Positions 34,061-45,107 of a stretch of DNA of 64,000 nucleotides are shown piece after piece. Where the stretch lies: the NCBI GenBank assembly GCA_024734495.1, contig JALMQS010000225.1, forward strand, positions 16,499,397 through 16,563,396. The letters are read 5' to 3'. Position 1 is the first letter of the stretch; each line of letters begins with the position of its first letter. Source of the DNA: Forficula auricularia (lineage: Eukaryota > Arthropoda > Insecta > Dermaptera > Forficulidae). The position numbers and the translations under genes were made by a program. The notes under the pieces were generated by a model. It did not search any database and was not told where the DNA came from. It saw nothing but the letters and a program-made list of their open reading frames with translations.

Positions 34061-34655
34061 ACAAGGTAACATGCGAAATGTTTAAACATAACAATAATAA
34101 AATACAATATTAACAATAATTGTAACACAGGTATACCTCACTGTTGTAAATGCAAGTGCGTTTTTATGAAAAACTCATTTTCAAACATATGACATGCATA
34201 TAGGCTCCACCAGTTCATCAAAATTCAAAAAAATCAGATTACACAAATAAAATTTAAAATAAAAATAAAAATAAAATTAAAATTAAAATAAGGGAAAATG
34301 GCCAAGGAAAAAACTCAATACAACAAACAAAAACATTGTCAAATCATATTAAACCCATACAATATCTTCTAACAAATACTTTGACATATTGCACAAAATT
34401 CTATATAATAATAAATCCCAACTTAGCAAATTAAAAAGACCAAACATTACACGCACCAAAAAAAACCCATCCTGAATCCATAATTCAAAATTCAAATAAT
34501 CAATTCAGATAGGAAAAACCACATTTAACATATTTCTTCTTCATGTGTAAAATAATTTAACAACCTCAATGAACATATAAAATACTTAATATATGATGAT
34601 CAAATGCGCCAAATTCAAAGAAAAACTTTTACCATATGTTTATATTGCATGTAGG
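34061..34655. other. AT-rich stretch without recognised features
   Basis: A-rich sequence following the hammerhead-like motif. It may be the rest of a degraded PLE, but no coding similarity is seen. Confidence 0.3.
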
Positions 34656-34659
34656 AGGC

Positions 34660-34735
34660 TCTTGTCCCCTAGGGAGTCAAACCCAAGCACTAGTACGCTT
34701 TCCGGCAACTAGTCCAGACCCTTGAGACCATCACC
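34660..34735 (-). repeat. tRNA-like (SINE head) remnant
   Basis: The minus strand contains GGGTTTGACTCCC, a B-box with one change, preceded at the expected distance by an A-box-like TGGTCTCAAGGGTCTGG. There is no intact cloverleaf, so this is a tRNA-derived SINE fragment or tRNA pseudogene. Confidence 0.45.
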
Positions 34736-35669
34736 GCCAAAAATTATATTCCATAGATATATTCAAAGATATATTTATAGTTAAGAAATTATATTTGATA
34801 TGAATAGATGGTGAAGTTAATTATGGCGAAATCGATCTCTGTTCAATATCAATAAATTACATACGTATTCTCATATTTTTGGAGCCACTCTAGATATATT
34901 AATAGTTAAGATTCAGCTATTCGAACCAATCACCAATAAGTGAATTATGAAGATATTGTTATTTTAGTAAAATAGTGGAATAGTTAAATTTAATAGTTGG
35001 GTATTAAATGGAATAATACGTAATTACGACAAGAAATGATATATAATATTTTTTATTTATAATAGATAAATATAGGTATGTATTTCTGACTAGTTGATGT
35101 AGAATCTATATTCAATCAAATTATTTAAGTATATAAATATTTATTTTAAATATTCATTTGGTTGAATTAATTAGATAAAAATTTGAATTAATTATTATAT
35201 TTGATTTAAGATACGAGGTTATCTAATTTTAATATATATTAATAATTCTTATAATATTCTAGTGGGTTTTAAAATAAAAAAAAAACAATTAATAATGTAA
35301 CAAAACTTTTGTTTCTTTTTTAAAAAATATCTTAATTATTAAGTAGTTTTATGATTAAAAAAAACATTGGTTTATATAAAATAAGAGGTTTGACTAGAAG
35401 TAAACAAGACATTAATTTGATATTAAGAGATATCTAATAGAATAAAATTGATCACTCAAGTATATAATTAATATATTTGGATTAAATACCTAAAAATTTG
35501 CTCAGATTTGGAATGAGTTGATATATCTTGATTATTAATAAAATATATTTGAAATAAATAAGAGCTCATTAAAAATGTTCAACTCTATCAATATATTTAT
35601 TATAAAGAAATTGTTTTTTCACTGTAGCTATTTTCCGACCCCCGACGTCGACGCCGCCCCGTCAGAACA
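34736..35669. other. AT-rich stretch without recognised features
   Basis: Very AT-rich; no gene or repeat boundary seen. The last 40 bases (gaccccc gacgtcgacgccg) are GC-rich and abut a hAT MITE. Confidence 0.3.
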
Positions 35670-35677
35670 ACCTAGAA

Positions 35678-36230
35678 CAGGGGGTCGGCAACCTTTTGAG
35701 ACGGAAGAGCAAAAAGTTACAATTTATAAAATTTATCAGTTTCTAAAGAGCCAGTAAAATTTTTGTTTTAATATTATGATATTTGATTAGGATTAGGTAT
35801 GTAGATTTGATTTTTGATTTAAAATAAATAGGTTTAAATATGAAATAATATCTCTTCATATAAAAACATCCAAAAGTTTCTCACAAAACATATTAAAGTA
35901 TTTTAGCTAGCTCTGCTAGAATAATAAAATTAGTAATCAAATAATATAACTATAATTAAAACCTAAATGCCATCCCGAAATGAAGGTATACGAACCTAAG
36001 AACCGAGCCGAACTGAATAAATCTTAACCGAACATTACAAGGTTTGTTTAGGAACCCATTTTTTATCTAATCGAACCGAGATCATAAATCGAACCTGTTC
36101 AAATTGTTTTTTGACAGCGGGCAGCTGATGTTCTTCGTTTTAGCCTAAAATAATATAATTATTAATATTTGCGCATGGAACTGGAGAGCCGCATCTTGAC
36201 ATCGAAAGAGCCGCAGGTTGCCGACCCCTG
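35678..36230. mobile_element. hAT MITE (553 bp) with 8-bp TSD
   Basis: Left end cagggggtcggcaacct, right end aggttgccgacccctg: inverted repeats apart from one extra G. The TSD acctagaa lies at 35670-35677 and 36231-36238. The subterminal text (gagccgca, agagccgc) is typical of hAT MITEs of this type. The TIR matches that of the hAT at 41593-46044, so the two are probably mobilised by the same transposase. Confidence 0.85.
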
Positions 36231-36267
36231 ACCTAGAAATCAAGGTATAAATATTAATGTTGCATTT

Positions 36268-36345
36268 GTGTAATGGCTAGAGCTGATGCCCTTAGTTCAA
36301 GAGTTCGTCGGCGTCGGTTCGATTCTAGGCAAGAGGGTAATTTTT
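36268..36345 (+). repeat. tRNA-like (SINE head) remnant
   Basis: A-box-like TGGCTAGAGCTGATGCC and B-box-like GGTTCGATTCT about 40 bp apart, followed by aggcaagagggtaatttttt. Pol III-type promoter geometry; no full cloverleaf. Confidence 0.5.
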
Positions 36346-36419
36346 TTAAAGAAAATTCTCTCAGCGTTGTTACAAATTAATCTAGGCTCTTATATATAGT
36401 GTAAGTCACTATTCTTAAC

Positions 36420-36850
36420 ATCACTAAAAAGAGAAAAATAAAAATAGTTTTTAGAAAAAAAACCGATTTCAAAAAAATTAAATGCAACAAATAAAATAAT
36501 AAGAGCTCAAAAATAAAATAAAATCCACTAAAAGGTATAAAATAATTATTATCTTATTTAGTTACAACTAAACGATATTAACATGAGATCACTTTTTGAA
36601 GTCGGTGCCAAACAAACTATATAAGGGAGCGTACCCGGCAAAGGTACTAAGTAAGATCCGTCGAGTGCGATTTATAAAATGTATATGTTTGGCACCGACT
36701 TCAAAAGTGATTTCATGTTACAATTTCATAATTTAGTTGCAACTAAATTAGATATTTATTTTATACCTTTTATTGCATTTTATTTTATTTTTGAGTTCTT
36801 ATTATTTAATTTGTTGCATTTAATTTTTTGAAGTCGGTTTTATTTTTTTA
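36420..36850. mobile_element. ACCGACTTC fold-back element, copy 6 (inner palindrome)
   Basis: Arms at about 36462-36605 and 36690-36843. The loop reads actatataagggagcgtacc ... aagatccgtcgagtgcgatt, the inverted orientation relative to copies 1 and 3-5 on the plus strand. A separate outer-arm start (aaccgacttgaaaaaaagag) is at 36924-36975. Confidence 0.7.
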
Positions 36851-37127
36851 TAAAAATTATTCTTCAACTTTTCTCATTTTCTACATTATATATCGAAAAA
36901 TGTTTTTTTTTCTTAAAATTTTCAACCGACTTGAAAAAAAGAGGAGGTTCTCAATTTGACCTATTTTTTTTTTAAATAAAGAAAATTGAAAAAAATTATT
37001 TCGGTTCGTCCTAATTCCAAGCGCACAGAGTGAAATCTCTTGCTAGCTTTTCTGGTCTTGATTTGTCATTTAGTTTCTAATACTTATTGATCTAAGCTTG
37101 TCGAATGCAGAAGTTATTCCTATATAA

Positions 37128-38067
37128 CAGAGGTGGCCACAACGTGGCTCGCGAGCCGCATGCGGCTCTTCAGTCAATCTCGTGCGGCTCTTGAACCCTC
37201 TTGAATAATACTGATTTTAAAAAGTACAGGCTGTGACATAAAGATCTACAACATTTTGAAGAGGTATAAACAAATGAAACAATTTAACTAGGAAAATAAA
37301 ATAAAACAATTTTTTTTAAATGTATTTTAAACATTATCAGACAAAAAAAAAAGGGGGGGGGGGTCAAAAATGAAAATTCTAGCCCTTTCGACTAAACTCA
37401 ACCAAATTTTGTATACATATACTGTGGACCCCCAGAGGGCTAGAAATGCAAAAACTAACCTCCCAAAATGGGGGAGGGTCAAAAATGAAAATTCTAGCCC
37501 TTTCGACCAAACTATGTATATAAAATTTGTTTAGTTTTTGTATTTCTAGCCTTCTGGGGACCCACAGAAATATATATCCAAAATTTGGTTGAGTTTGGTC
37601 AAAAGGGCTAGAATTTTTTTGACCCCCTCCCCTTTTTTTTGTCTGATAATGTTTAAAATACATTTAAAAAAATTACATTTATTTTATTTTTTTATTTTTT
37701 ATTTTAAGGGCGCATCGACTACCAGGGCCATTAGCGATTTCATTTATTTTATTTTCAAAAATATATTTAGTTTTTTTCTAGTTAAATTTTTTTATTTTTT
37801 TATATCTCTTCAAAATGTGGTAGATCTTTATGCCCCACCATGTATAATAATTAAATTAAAAAAAAATAATACAAAAATTAAATTAATTTGTAATTTGTAT
37901 TGTTATAATTAAGTAGAGCAAAAAATATATGTTACTTCATTTATATTTTACAAAATAAAAAATGTGTCTTTTTTTTAATAAAACATTAATCTTCAAACAA
38001 TGTGGTTCGCTTTGAAACAGTATTATAAATTTGCGTCTCCCAAAGTTAAGGTTAGTGGCCACCCCTG
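37128..38067 (+). mobile_element. hAT MITE (940 bp) with 8-bp TSD and nested MITE
   Basis: Ends cagaggtggccac and gtggccacccctg. TSD ctatataa (37120-37127 and 38068-38075). The left subterminal region has the gctcgcgagccgcatgcgg string common in hAT ends. A mariner-like MITE occupies 37227-37842, leaving about 320 bp of hAT MITE proper. Confidence 0.85.
37227..37842. mobile_element. mariner-like MITE nested in hAT MITE
   Basis: TIRs of about 65 bp: caggctgtgacataaagatc left, gatctttatgccccaccatg right. Flanked by TA on both sides. The middle carries two to three G-rich minisatellite units (37350-37640) like the copy at 30477. Confidence 0.75.
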
Positions 38068-38075
38068 CTATATAA

Positions 38076-39270
38076 TAAAATACCATATTTTATTCTTGGA
38101 AGTTTTTAATAAAAACTAATATTGGGTATATTTAAAATCTATCGTTATATAGTTCCGATTAAATATTCAAATTATATACTCCTGGATGATATGATATTTG
38201 TGATAAAAGAGTTTTATTGTTTTATTATTATTGTAAAAATACTAATAAAGTTATTTTACGAGAAATTTAGATATAATTGCTGTACGGTTAGTTTCGTGTC
38301 TACCATTGATTAATTGAAAGCAATAATTTGGAATGTTGTGAATCATAGGGTGTTTTCGAAGAAAAGTTATTCCCCCCCCCACCCCAACCCCACACCCTTG
38401 TGTCCGCTTTTAAAGGGATAAAACAACAACAACATTCAACTAACATACGATATAATAGGGTAGAGAGAGGGAAGAAAACAAACTAGTGATAGGTTTATTT
38501 CCGAATGCCATTATCTATAAAAAGTTTCATCCATTTTTTTATTTTTTATAGTCTTTAAAATATAAAAAAAAAAAAAAAAACGAAAATGTTTTTGATAGAG
38601 TTTAGAAAACCGCAAAAGAGCGTCGGATGTTTTGAACAAAGCATCGGAGGCATCCGAGGTTGCTGATCAGCCTCTGGACCAGGGCTGCAAGTTTTGCCTT
38701 TGACACGGCCACAAGCATTCCAGCAAAAAACAGCGCATACTTTCCAACCCACCCGCATATCAGCCTAAAGGTTTACACACACACACAATCCAAACAGATA
38801 GATGTATATACTTATTCACAGGGAAATTCCAAACAGATTTGAAGACTTGCACGATATATTTATCGGAGAGCTAGAAGGGTGCGGTGGGGGTGGTGTCACT
38901 TGTGTGACATGCCAACCCTCACTTTGGGGCCACAAATCCCATCCACTTGTGCACTCGGCCAAAATCATTGAAGGGAAGCGATCTGGTTGAAATAAATGTC
39001 ATACGTTTTACTTACGCACAAAATTTCCGAGAATCTCTACAGCTTCATAATTATTGTTATACATAGATTCATATAATATAGTTTATTCACCCCTTTATTT
39101 ATTGTTATTATTGTTTATTTTCTTTTACCTAATTTATTTCAGGTGTGAAAGTTTTGTTATCTGTGATATGTATTTCTTCTATTTCATTATCTGTGATAAT
39201 ATCTTTATTTGGCTGGGATCTTGTCTTCTATGGGACCGCTTAGCATGATAATACTGACACACCGGGTAAA
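38076..39270. other. Unassigned sequence
   Basis: C-tract at 38370-38390, poly(A) at 38563-38580. Moderately GC-rich non-repetitive blocks lie at 38610-38760 and 38865-38990. Open frames of 60-67 codons here have no domains. Candidate unique host DNA. Confidence 0.3.
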
Positions 39271-39274
39271 TATT

Positions 39275-40440
39275 ATATTTTTTTACTTTATCCAATGCGA
39301 AGCATGGGTGAAGTATTGTAATCGGTCTCGCGGCAAGCGTGGCTTCAAAGGTTCCTCAGGTAAAGACTACGGAACCCATGGCCTCAATTAACGTCACAAA
39401 TTGTAGTATTCAATTAGGTTGAATTTTAGCACGTGACGGTTTTGCCAAAAATTACATGGGGGTCTCGTCGAGAGGCCAAAAAGTGCGATTTTTTCATTTA
39501 GTGCGTACGGATGGATGGATGGATGGATGATTATCGTTTTTTGGCCCACGATTTTCCCACCGTTGCACCGATTGAAATGAAATTGAAAGCCTACCATTAG
39601 TTTAACAAAATGAAGCGCTGATTAGTTTTTGGTACATATCGGCATACAAACATTAGTATTTTATTTCGGTACTTTTTTAGTTTTTTCTAAATATCTTGAA
39701 AATTACTAAACCAATTTTGATGAAATATTTAATATGCTAATTAAGACCCTTGGGGACAACAAAAAAGGTTAAATAAAGTTTTTAGTAAAATTACATTTTA
39801 AAGTACTTTACTCTAGAGTAAGATAGTACTTTTTAAAATGTTGTATTTTAAATTCTTTAAAATTTATTCATTTGATCTTTTTAATTTATCTATCTCATTT
39901 AACCTTGCTTAAGTAAGAATGGATAGGCTTCTCTCTGTTAAATGCTAAAAACTTGGGAGGACCTTTTATAAGTAACCATAGCAACTACGTTGTTTTCTTA
40001 TCCGTTACCTTTGCTGAAGACAGAGGAATCGACTTAAAACCAAAAATTGCAATTGATTCTCATCTAGTACTTGAGGAATAACCATTCTATATTGGATTTT
40101 TGACGTTTCGATTATTATTGGTAACCATTGCTGAAGACATAGAGGAATCGAGTTAAAATCAAAAATATCGATTTATTCTCATCTAGTACTTGATAATAAC
40201 CATTCTATATTGGATTTTTGACGTTTCGGTTTTTATTGGTTACCATTGCTGAAGACATGGAGGAATCGACTTAAAATCAAAAATAAAGATCAATTCTTAT
40301 CTAATACTAGAGGAATAACCTTATTGCATTCCATTTTTGATGTTTTGACTATTAATGGCAACCTCTACTGAAAACGTGGATGAATCGACTTAAAATCAAA
40401 AATACTAAATTCTTTTATGGCAAACAACTCAAGCTTGCCT
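39275..40440 (+). repeat. TTTACTTTATCC element with 119-bp units, single arm
   Basis: It begins ttttactttatccaatgcga and includes the (ggat)n patch at 39505, two boxes (caccgattgaaatgaaatt, ctaaaccaattttgatgaa), then four 119-bp-type units from about 40010 with marker ttgctgaagacat. It ends at aacaactcaagcttg (about 40437), which is the centre of the palindrome in the 43206-45107 copy, so this is one half. Confidence 0.7.
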
Positions 40441-41244
40441 AAAAAAATAAATAAATAAATAATCGTTAACATATCAAGATGCAATCTAGTGGAACGGCGT
40501 TCTCTTTTTTTGAACGAATGAAAAATTATTTCATTTCATCAGAATCACTTTTTCGATTTTTTTTTTTTTAATTCTCGGTAGCTTCAATAAAGATGATAAT
40601 TCGACATCGCGAGTCCAAAAATCCCGTGGGATTAAATATTTTTGGTAGCGGTGGATGCGGCGCATACACGCAGACAGGAACTGATTAGATGCATCGTTGA
40701 ACGTGCTGAATGCTTTTGGGGGACCAAATGGGAGGGGGGGGAGGAACTTCGGGAAAAGGGCCAGCGAGAAGGAAACGCTCCGAAAGAGAGATTAATTCCA
40801 GGATTGCCAACTGCACACAGGGAATTCACCCTCTCTCTTGGCGATCTATAGAAATTCACCCACCCACTCACAAACACTCCAATACAAATATCTGTGTCTC
40901 TCTATAGAGAATCAGCAAGTTTCCTGATTGGCTCCCCACCCCCACCCAAATGTTATTGCAAAGTAGAGTTGGATGAAAAGATTTTTTTTCCCGTAATGTG
41001 TTATCACTTTTTGAATTTTATAAATTTTTATTTGAAAGAAGAAAAAAACAGCTTCCTCTTTCTTAGCGTCTTTAAAAGTCACTTTTTCAGGAAATCGGCT
41101 GCTATAAATCAAAGAATTCTTTCAACCAGAAACTGTACTCTTGGACTTTCTTACTTGAATAGCATAAAAGAGTATTTATCACACTTACATAAGAAGAAAA
41201 GCTGTCCTGAATTAGAAATATATATATTTTTTTTAATGATATTG
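40441..41244. other. Unassigned sequence, GC-richer 40640-40960
   Basis: The block at 40650-40960 is GC-richer and purine-rich, with overlapping open frames on both strands that show no domain. The codon pattern is uninformative, so no gene is called. Confidence 0.3.
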
Positions 41245-41345
41245 ATGTGAGAAGGTGCATCCCCTAAAGGCCTGTATGGGCTGCCCCCTCTATCGTGAAA
41301 AGAACAGAGTAGAAGGAAAGAAGCCGGGATCACGAGCCAAATCTC
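41245..41345 (-). repeat. LINE 3' tail fragment
   Basis: gtgcatcccctaaaggcc and ctatcgtgaaaagaa match the sequence at 58165-58210 that follows an RT C-terminus there, so this is a short 3' piece of the same LINE family on the minus strand. Confidence 0.5.
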
Positions 41346-41456
41346 AGAAAGTTAGATACAATCCAATTTACTAAGGTTTCAGGGGCTTCGAGCAGTGTTA
41401 AATTCCCTCTCTATAAATAATATCTCGTGATTTTAATATACACCTATCTTTTATAG

Positions 41457-41592
41457 ATATACCGGGTGAGTTTTTTATCTTGAGACAGTCTTATAACTCA
41501 AAAACAGTGCATTAATTGGAAAAAAGTTTCAAATAAAAGTTTATTTATATCAAGGGGGAAACTAAACTATGCTATTGTTTGTCGACGTAGAA
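41457..41592 (+). repeat. ACCGGGTGAG repeat, interrupted copy
   Basis: Matches 6134-6266 (accgggtgagttttttatct, cttgagacagtcttat, gctattgtttgtcgac). The hAT at 41593 splits it, and it resumes at 46045 for at least 40 bp (acaagctttcaaagg). Confidence 0.7.
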
Positions 41593-42063
41593 CAGGGGTC
41601 GGCAACTGCGGCCCGCGGGCCGCATGCGGCCCTTTGCAACTTTTTCCGCGGCCCGCCAAAGAACCAATATAATTTTATGAAAAATCAACAAACTTAGAGA
41701 GTGATCGTGGCGAAATGTGTAGGGTGACAATCTCAATTCAGACAAAATAAAATTGATTCTTTACAAAAATCATTAGAAGCATAACAAAACGTTTTTAAAA
41801 AATGTAAGGAACAAAGTTCAGCATTGGTCAAAACGTCCTTACATATTTCGAAATTAATTGCTGAACATAACAAACCATTTACGGATGGAGAGTTCATTAA
41901 AAAATGTATTTTGGCTCCTGTTAAAGAAATTTTTCCGGAAAAAATTAAAAAATTTGAAGATATTAGTTTGTATGGACGAACAGTAGTTCGACGTATTGAA
42001 AATTCATCAACTAATATGTTTAATAAATTAAAAGAAAATTTTTGAAAAGGAAAAATAAATAGA

Positions 42064-42137
42064 GCATCCGACGGGTTTCGAACCCGTGTCTCTCTCCTTT
42101 ATGCGAAGAGCGGCTTAACCAACTAGCCCACAGATTC
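42064..42137 (-). tRNA. tRNA-like gene, loop CGCATAA (unit 1)
   Basis: 74 nt. Acceptor GAATCTG/CGGATGC (one A-G mismatch, one G-T), D-arm GGCT/AGCC, anticodon stem CTCTT/AGGAG, T-arm ACGGG/CCCGT with perfect B-box GGTTCGAAACC and A-box TGGGCTAGTTGG. By position the anticodon would be CAT, but position 33 is G, not the universal U. Probably a tRNA-derived sequence rather than a working Met tRNA. Confidence 0.55.
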
Positions 42138-42405
42138 TCCCGCCGAATAAGCTCTTAAGTTGGAATGTCATTTTTCCTTTTCGCGGTTTTTTCTATTTAT
42201 AGTATAGTTACTTAATTTTTAGACAAATTGATTTTTTAAACTGAAAGTTTCAATTATTTTCGTTAAGCAATTTGAACCGCGAAAGTTAAATAATATGATA
42301 AATATATATAAATCAATATATTTATACTATATATAAACAATTTCCTATGTTAATTCTACATTAAGAAAATTATTTTATTATTTTTGAAAAGGAAAAATAA
42401 ATAGA

Positions 42406-42479
42406 GCATCCGACGGGTTTCGAACCCGTGTCTCTCTCCTTTACGCGAAGAGCGGCTTAACCAACTAGCCCACAGATTC
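42406..42479 (-). tRNA. tRNA-like gene, loop CGCGTAA (unit 2)
   Basis: Same cloverleaf 342 bp further on. One base differs in the loop, so the positional anticodon is CGT (threonine ACG). Again G at position 33. The 3' piece of a third copy is at 42748-42763. Confidence 0.55.
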
Positions 42480-42868
42480 TCCCGCCGAATAAGCTCTTAA
42501 GTTGGAATGTCATTTTTCCTTTTCGCGGTTTTTTCTATTTATAGTATAGTTACTTAATTTTTAGACAAATTGATTTTTTAAACTGAAAGTTTCAATTATT
42601 TTCGTTAAGCAATTTGAACCGCGAAAGTTAAATAATATGATAAATATATATGAATCTATATATTTATACTATATATAAACAATTTCCTATGTTAATTCTA
42701 CATTAAGAAAATTATTTTATTATTTTTGAAAAGGAAAAATAAATAGAGCATCCGACGGGTTTCAGTTTAAAAAATCAATTTGTCTAAAAATTAAGTAACT
42801 ATACTATAAATAGAAAAAACCGCGAAAAGGAAAAATGACATTCCAACTTAAGAGCTTATTCGGCGGGA

Positions 42869-42942
42869 GAATCTGTGGGCTAGTTGGTTAAGCCGCTCTT
42901 CGCGTAAAGGAGAGAGACACGGGTTCGAAACCCGTCGGATGC
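42869..42942 (+). tRNA. tRNA-like gene, loop CGCGTAA (inverted unit)
   Basis: Plus-strand copy within the inverted unit, identical in arms and loop to unit 2. It is followed by tctatttatttttcc, with a T-run within 15 bp that could terminate Pol III. Confidence 0.55.
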
Positions 42943-43205
42943 TCTATTTATTTTTCCTTTTCAAAAATAATAAAATAATTTTCTTAATGTAGAATTAACA
43001 TAGGAAATTGTTTATATATAGTATAAATATATAGATTCATATATATTTATCATATTATTTAACTTTCGCGGTTCAAATTGCTTAACGAAAATAATTGAAA
43101 CTTTCAGTTTAAAAAATCAATTTGTCTAAAAGAAAATTCTTCACAATTTGAGTATTTTTCACTAGCACTTGATGAAAGCAACAATATAACTAGCACCGCT
43201 CAATT

Positions 43206-45107
43206 GTTGATTTTACTTTATCCAATGCGAAGCATGGGTAAAGTATTGTAATCGCTCTCGGGGCAAGCGTGGCTTCAAAGGGTCCTCAGGTAAAGACTAC
43301 GGAACCCATGGACTCAATTAAAGTCACAAATTGTAGTATTCAATTAGGTTGAATTTTAGCACGTGACGGTTTTGCCAAAAATTACAAGGGGTCTCGTCGA
43401 GAGGCTAAAAAGTGCGATTTTTTCATTTAGTGCGTGCGGATGTATGTATGTATGTATGGATGGATGTATGTTATCGTTTTTTTGGCCCACGATTTTTTCC
43501 ACACCGTTACACCGATTGAAATGAAATTGAAAACCTACCATTAGTTTAACAAAATGAAGCGCTGATTAGTTTTTGGTACATATCGGCCCACAAACATTAG
43601 TACTTTATTTCAGTACTTTTTTAGTTTTTTCTAAATATCTTGAAAATGGCTTAACCAATTTTGATGAAATTTAATATCCTAATTAAGTACCTTGGGGACC
43701 ACAAAAAAGGTTAAATAAAGTTTTTAGTAAAATTATATTTTAAAGTACTTTACTCTAGAGTAAGATGGTACTTTTTTTAATTTTTTAAATTCTTTAAAAT
43801 TTATTCATTTGAAAGTTTTAATATAGCTCATTTAGCCTTGCTTAAGTAAGAATGGATAGGCTTCTCTCTGTGAAATGCTAAAAATTTGGGAGGAATTTTT
43901 ATGAGTAACCATAGCAACTGCGTTGTTTTCTTATCCGTTACCTTTGCTGAAGACAGAGAAATCGATTTTAAACCAAAAATAGCGATTGATTTTCATCTAG
44001 TACTTAAGGAATAATCATTCTATATTGGATTTTTGACGTTTCGGTTTTTATTAGTAACCATTGCTGAAGACATAGAGAAATCGACTTTAAACCAAAAATA
44101 GCGATTGATTCTCATCTAGTATTTGAGGAATAATCATTCTATATTGGATTTTTGACGTTTCGGTTTTTATTAGTAACCATTGCTGAAGACATAGAGAAAT
44201 CGACTTTAAACCAAAAATAGCGATTGATTCTCATCTAGTACTTGAGGAATAATCATTCTATATTGGATTTTTGACGTTTCGGTTTTTATTAGTAACCATT
44301 GCTGAAGACATAGAGAAATCGACTTTAAACCAAAAATGGCGATTGATTCTCATCTAGTACTTGAGGAATAATCATTCTATATTGGATTTTTAACATTTCG
44401 GTTTTTATTGGTAACCATTGCTGAAGACATGGAGGAATCGACTTAAAATAAAAAATAGACATCGATTCTCATCTAATACTTGAGGAATAACAATTCTACA
44501 TTAGGTTTTTGACGTTTCGATTATTATTGGTAACCATTGCTGAAGACATGGAGGAATCGACTTAAAATCAAAAATAACGATCGATTCTCATCTAATACTA
44601 GAGGAATAACCTTATTGCATTCAATTTTTGATGTTTTGACCATTAATGTCAACCTCTATTGAAAACGTGGAAGAATCGACTTAAAATCAAAAAGACTAAA
44701 TTCTTTTTTGGTAAACAACTCAAGTTTGAGTTGTTTGCCATAAAAGAATTTAGTCTTTTTGATTTTAAGTCGATTCTTCCACGTTTTCAATAGAGGTTGC
44801 CATTAATGGTCAAAACATCAAAAATTGAATGCAATAAGGTTATTCCTCTAGTATTAGATGAGAATCGATCGTTATTTTTGATTTTAAGTCGATTCCTCTA
44901 TGTCTTCAGCAATGGTTACAATAATAACCGAAATGTCAAGAATCCAATGTGGAATGGTTATTCCTCGACTCTTAAATGAGAATTATTTTTGAATTAATGT
45001 CAATATGAACTACAAATTGCAAGTGATATCTGATTAATAATAAAGGAACAAACATATTAATATTTCAAATGAATTTGGATAAAGTTTAGCAACGATCCGT
45101 TGCAGTT
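43206..45107. mobile_element. Palindromic 119-bp satellite element inserted in hAT
   Basis: Left part starts ttttactttatccaatgcga like 39275. Units of 119 bp (markers at 43945, 44062, 44181, 44300, 44419, 44538) run to a palindrome centre at about 44728 (aactcaag/tttgagtt). A shorter inverted arm ends with gcaacgatccgttgcagttta at about 45105. It splits the transposase between AQLLIF and RGID. Only T/A bases are shared at the two junctions, so the TSD cannot be read. Confidence 0.8.

Larger units (their letters stand above)
42041..43126. mobile_element. Palindromic 342-bp repeat carrying tRNA-like genes, inserted in hAT
   Basis: Two tandem units of exactly 342 bp (starting 42041 and 42383 at tttgaaaagg) and a truncated third (42725-42763) are followed by an inverted unit (about 42764-43126). 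The direct repeat taaaagaaaatt (42029-42040 and 43127-43138) flanks the block. Removing the block plus one repeat restores the hAT reading (KEN then SSQFEYF). It therefore behaved as one inserted block. Units contain one tRNA-like gene each, plus about 270 bp of AT-rich sequence that includes ttcgcggttttttctattta and its partial inverse aaccgcgaaagtt. Confidence 0.85.

Noticed and set aside
40632..41250. A host gene in the GC-richer block at 40.6-41.2 kb
   Set aside because: Overlapping open frames on both strands, no domain, no convincing splice sites.
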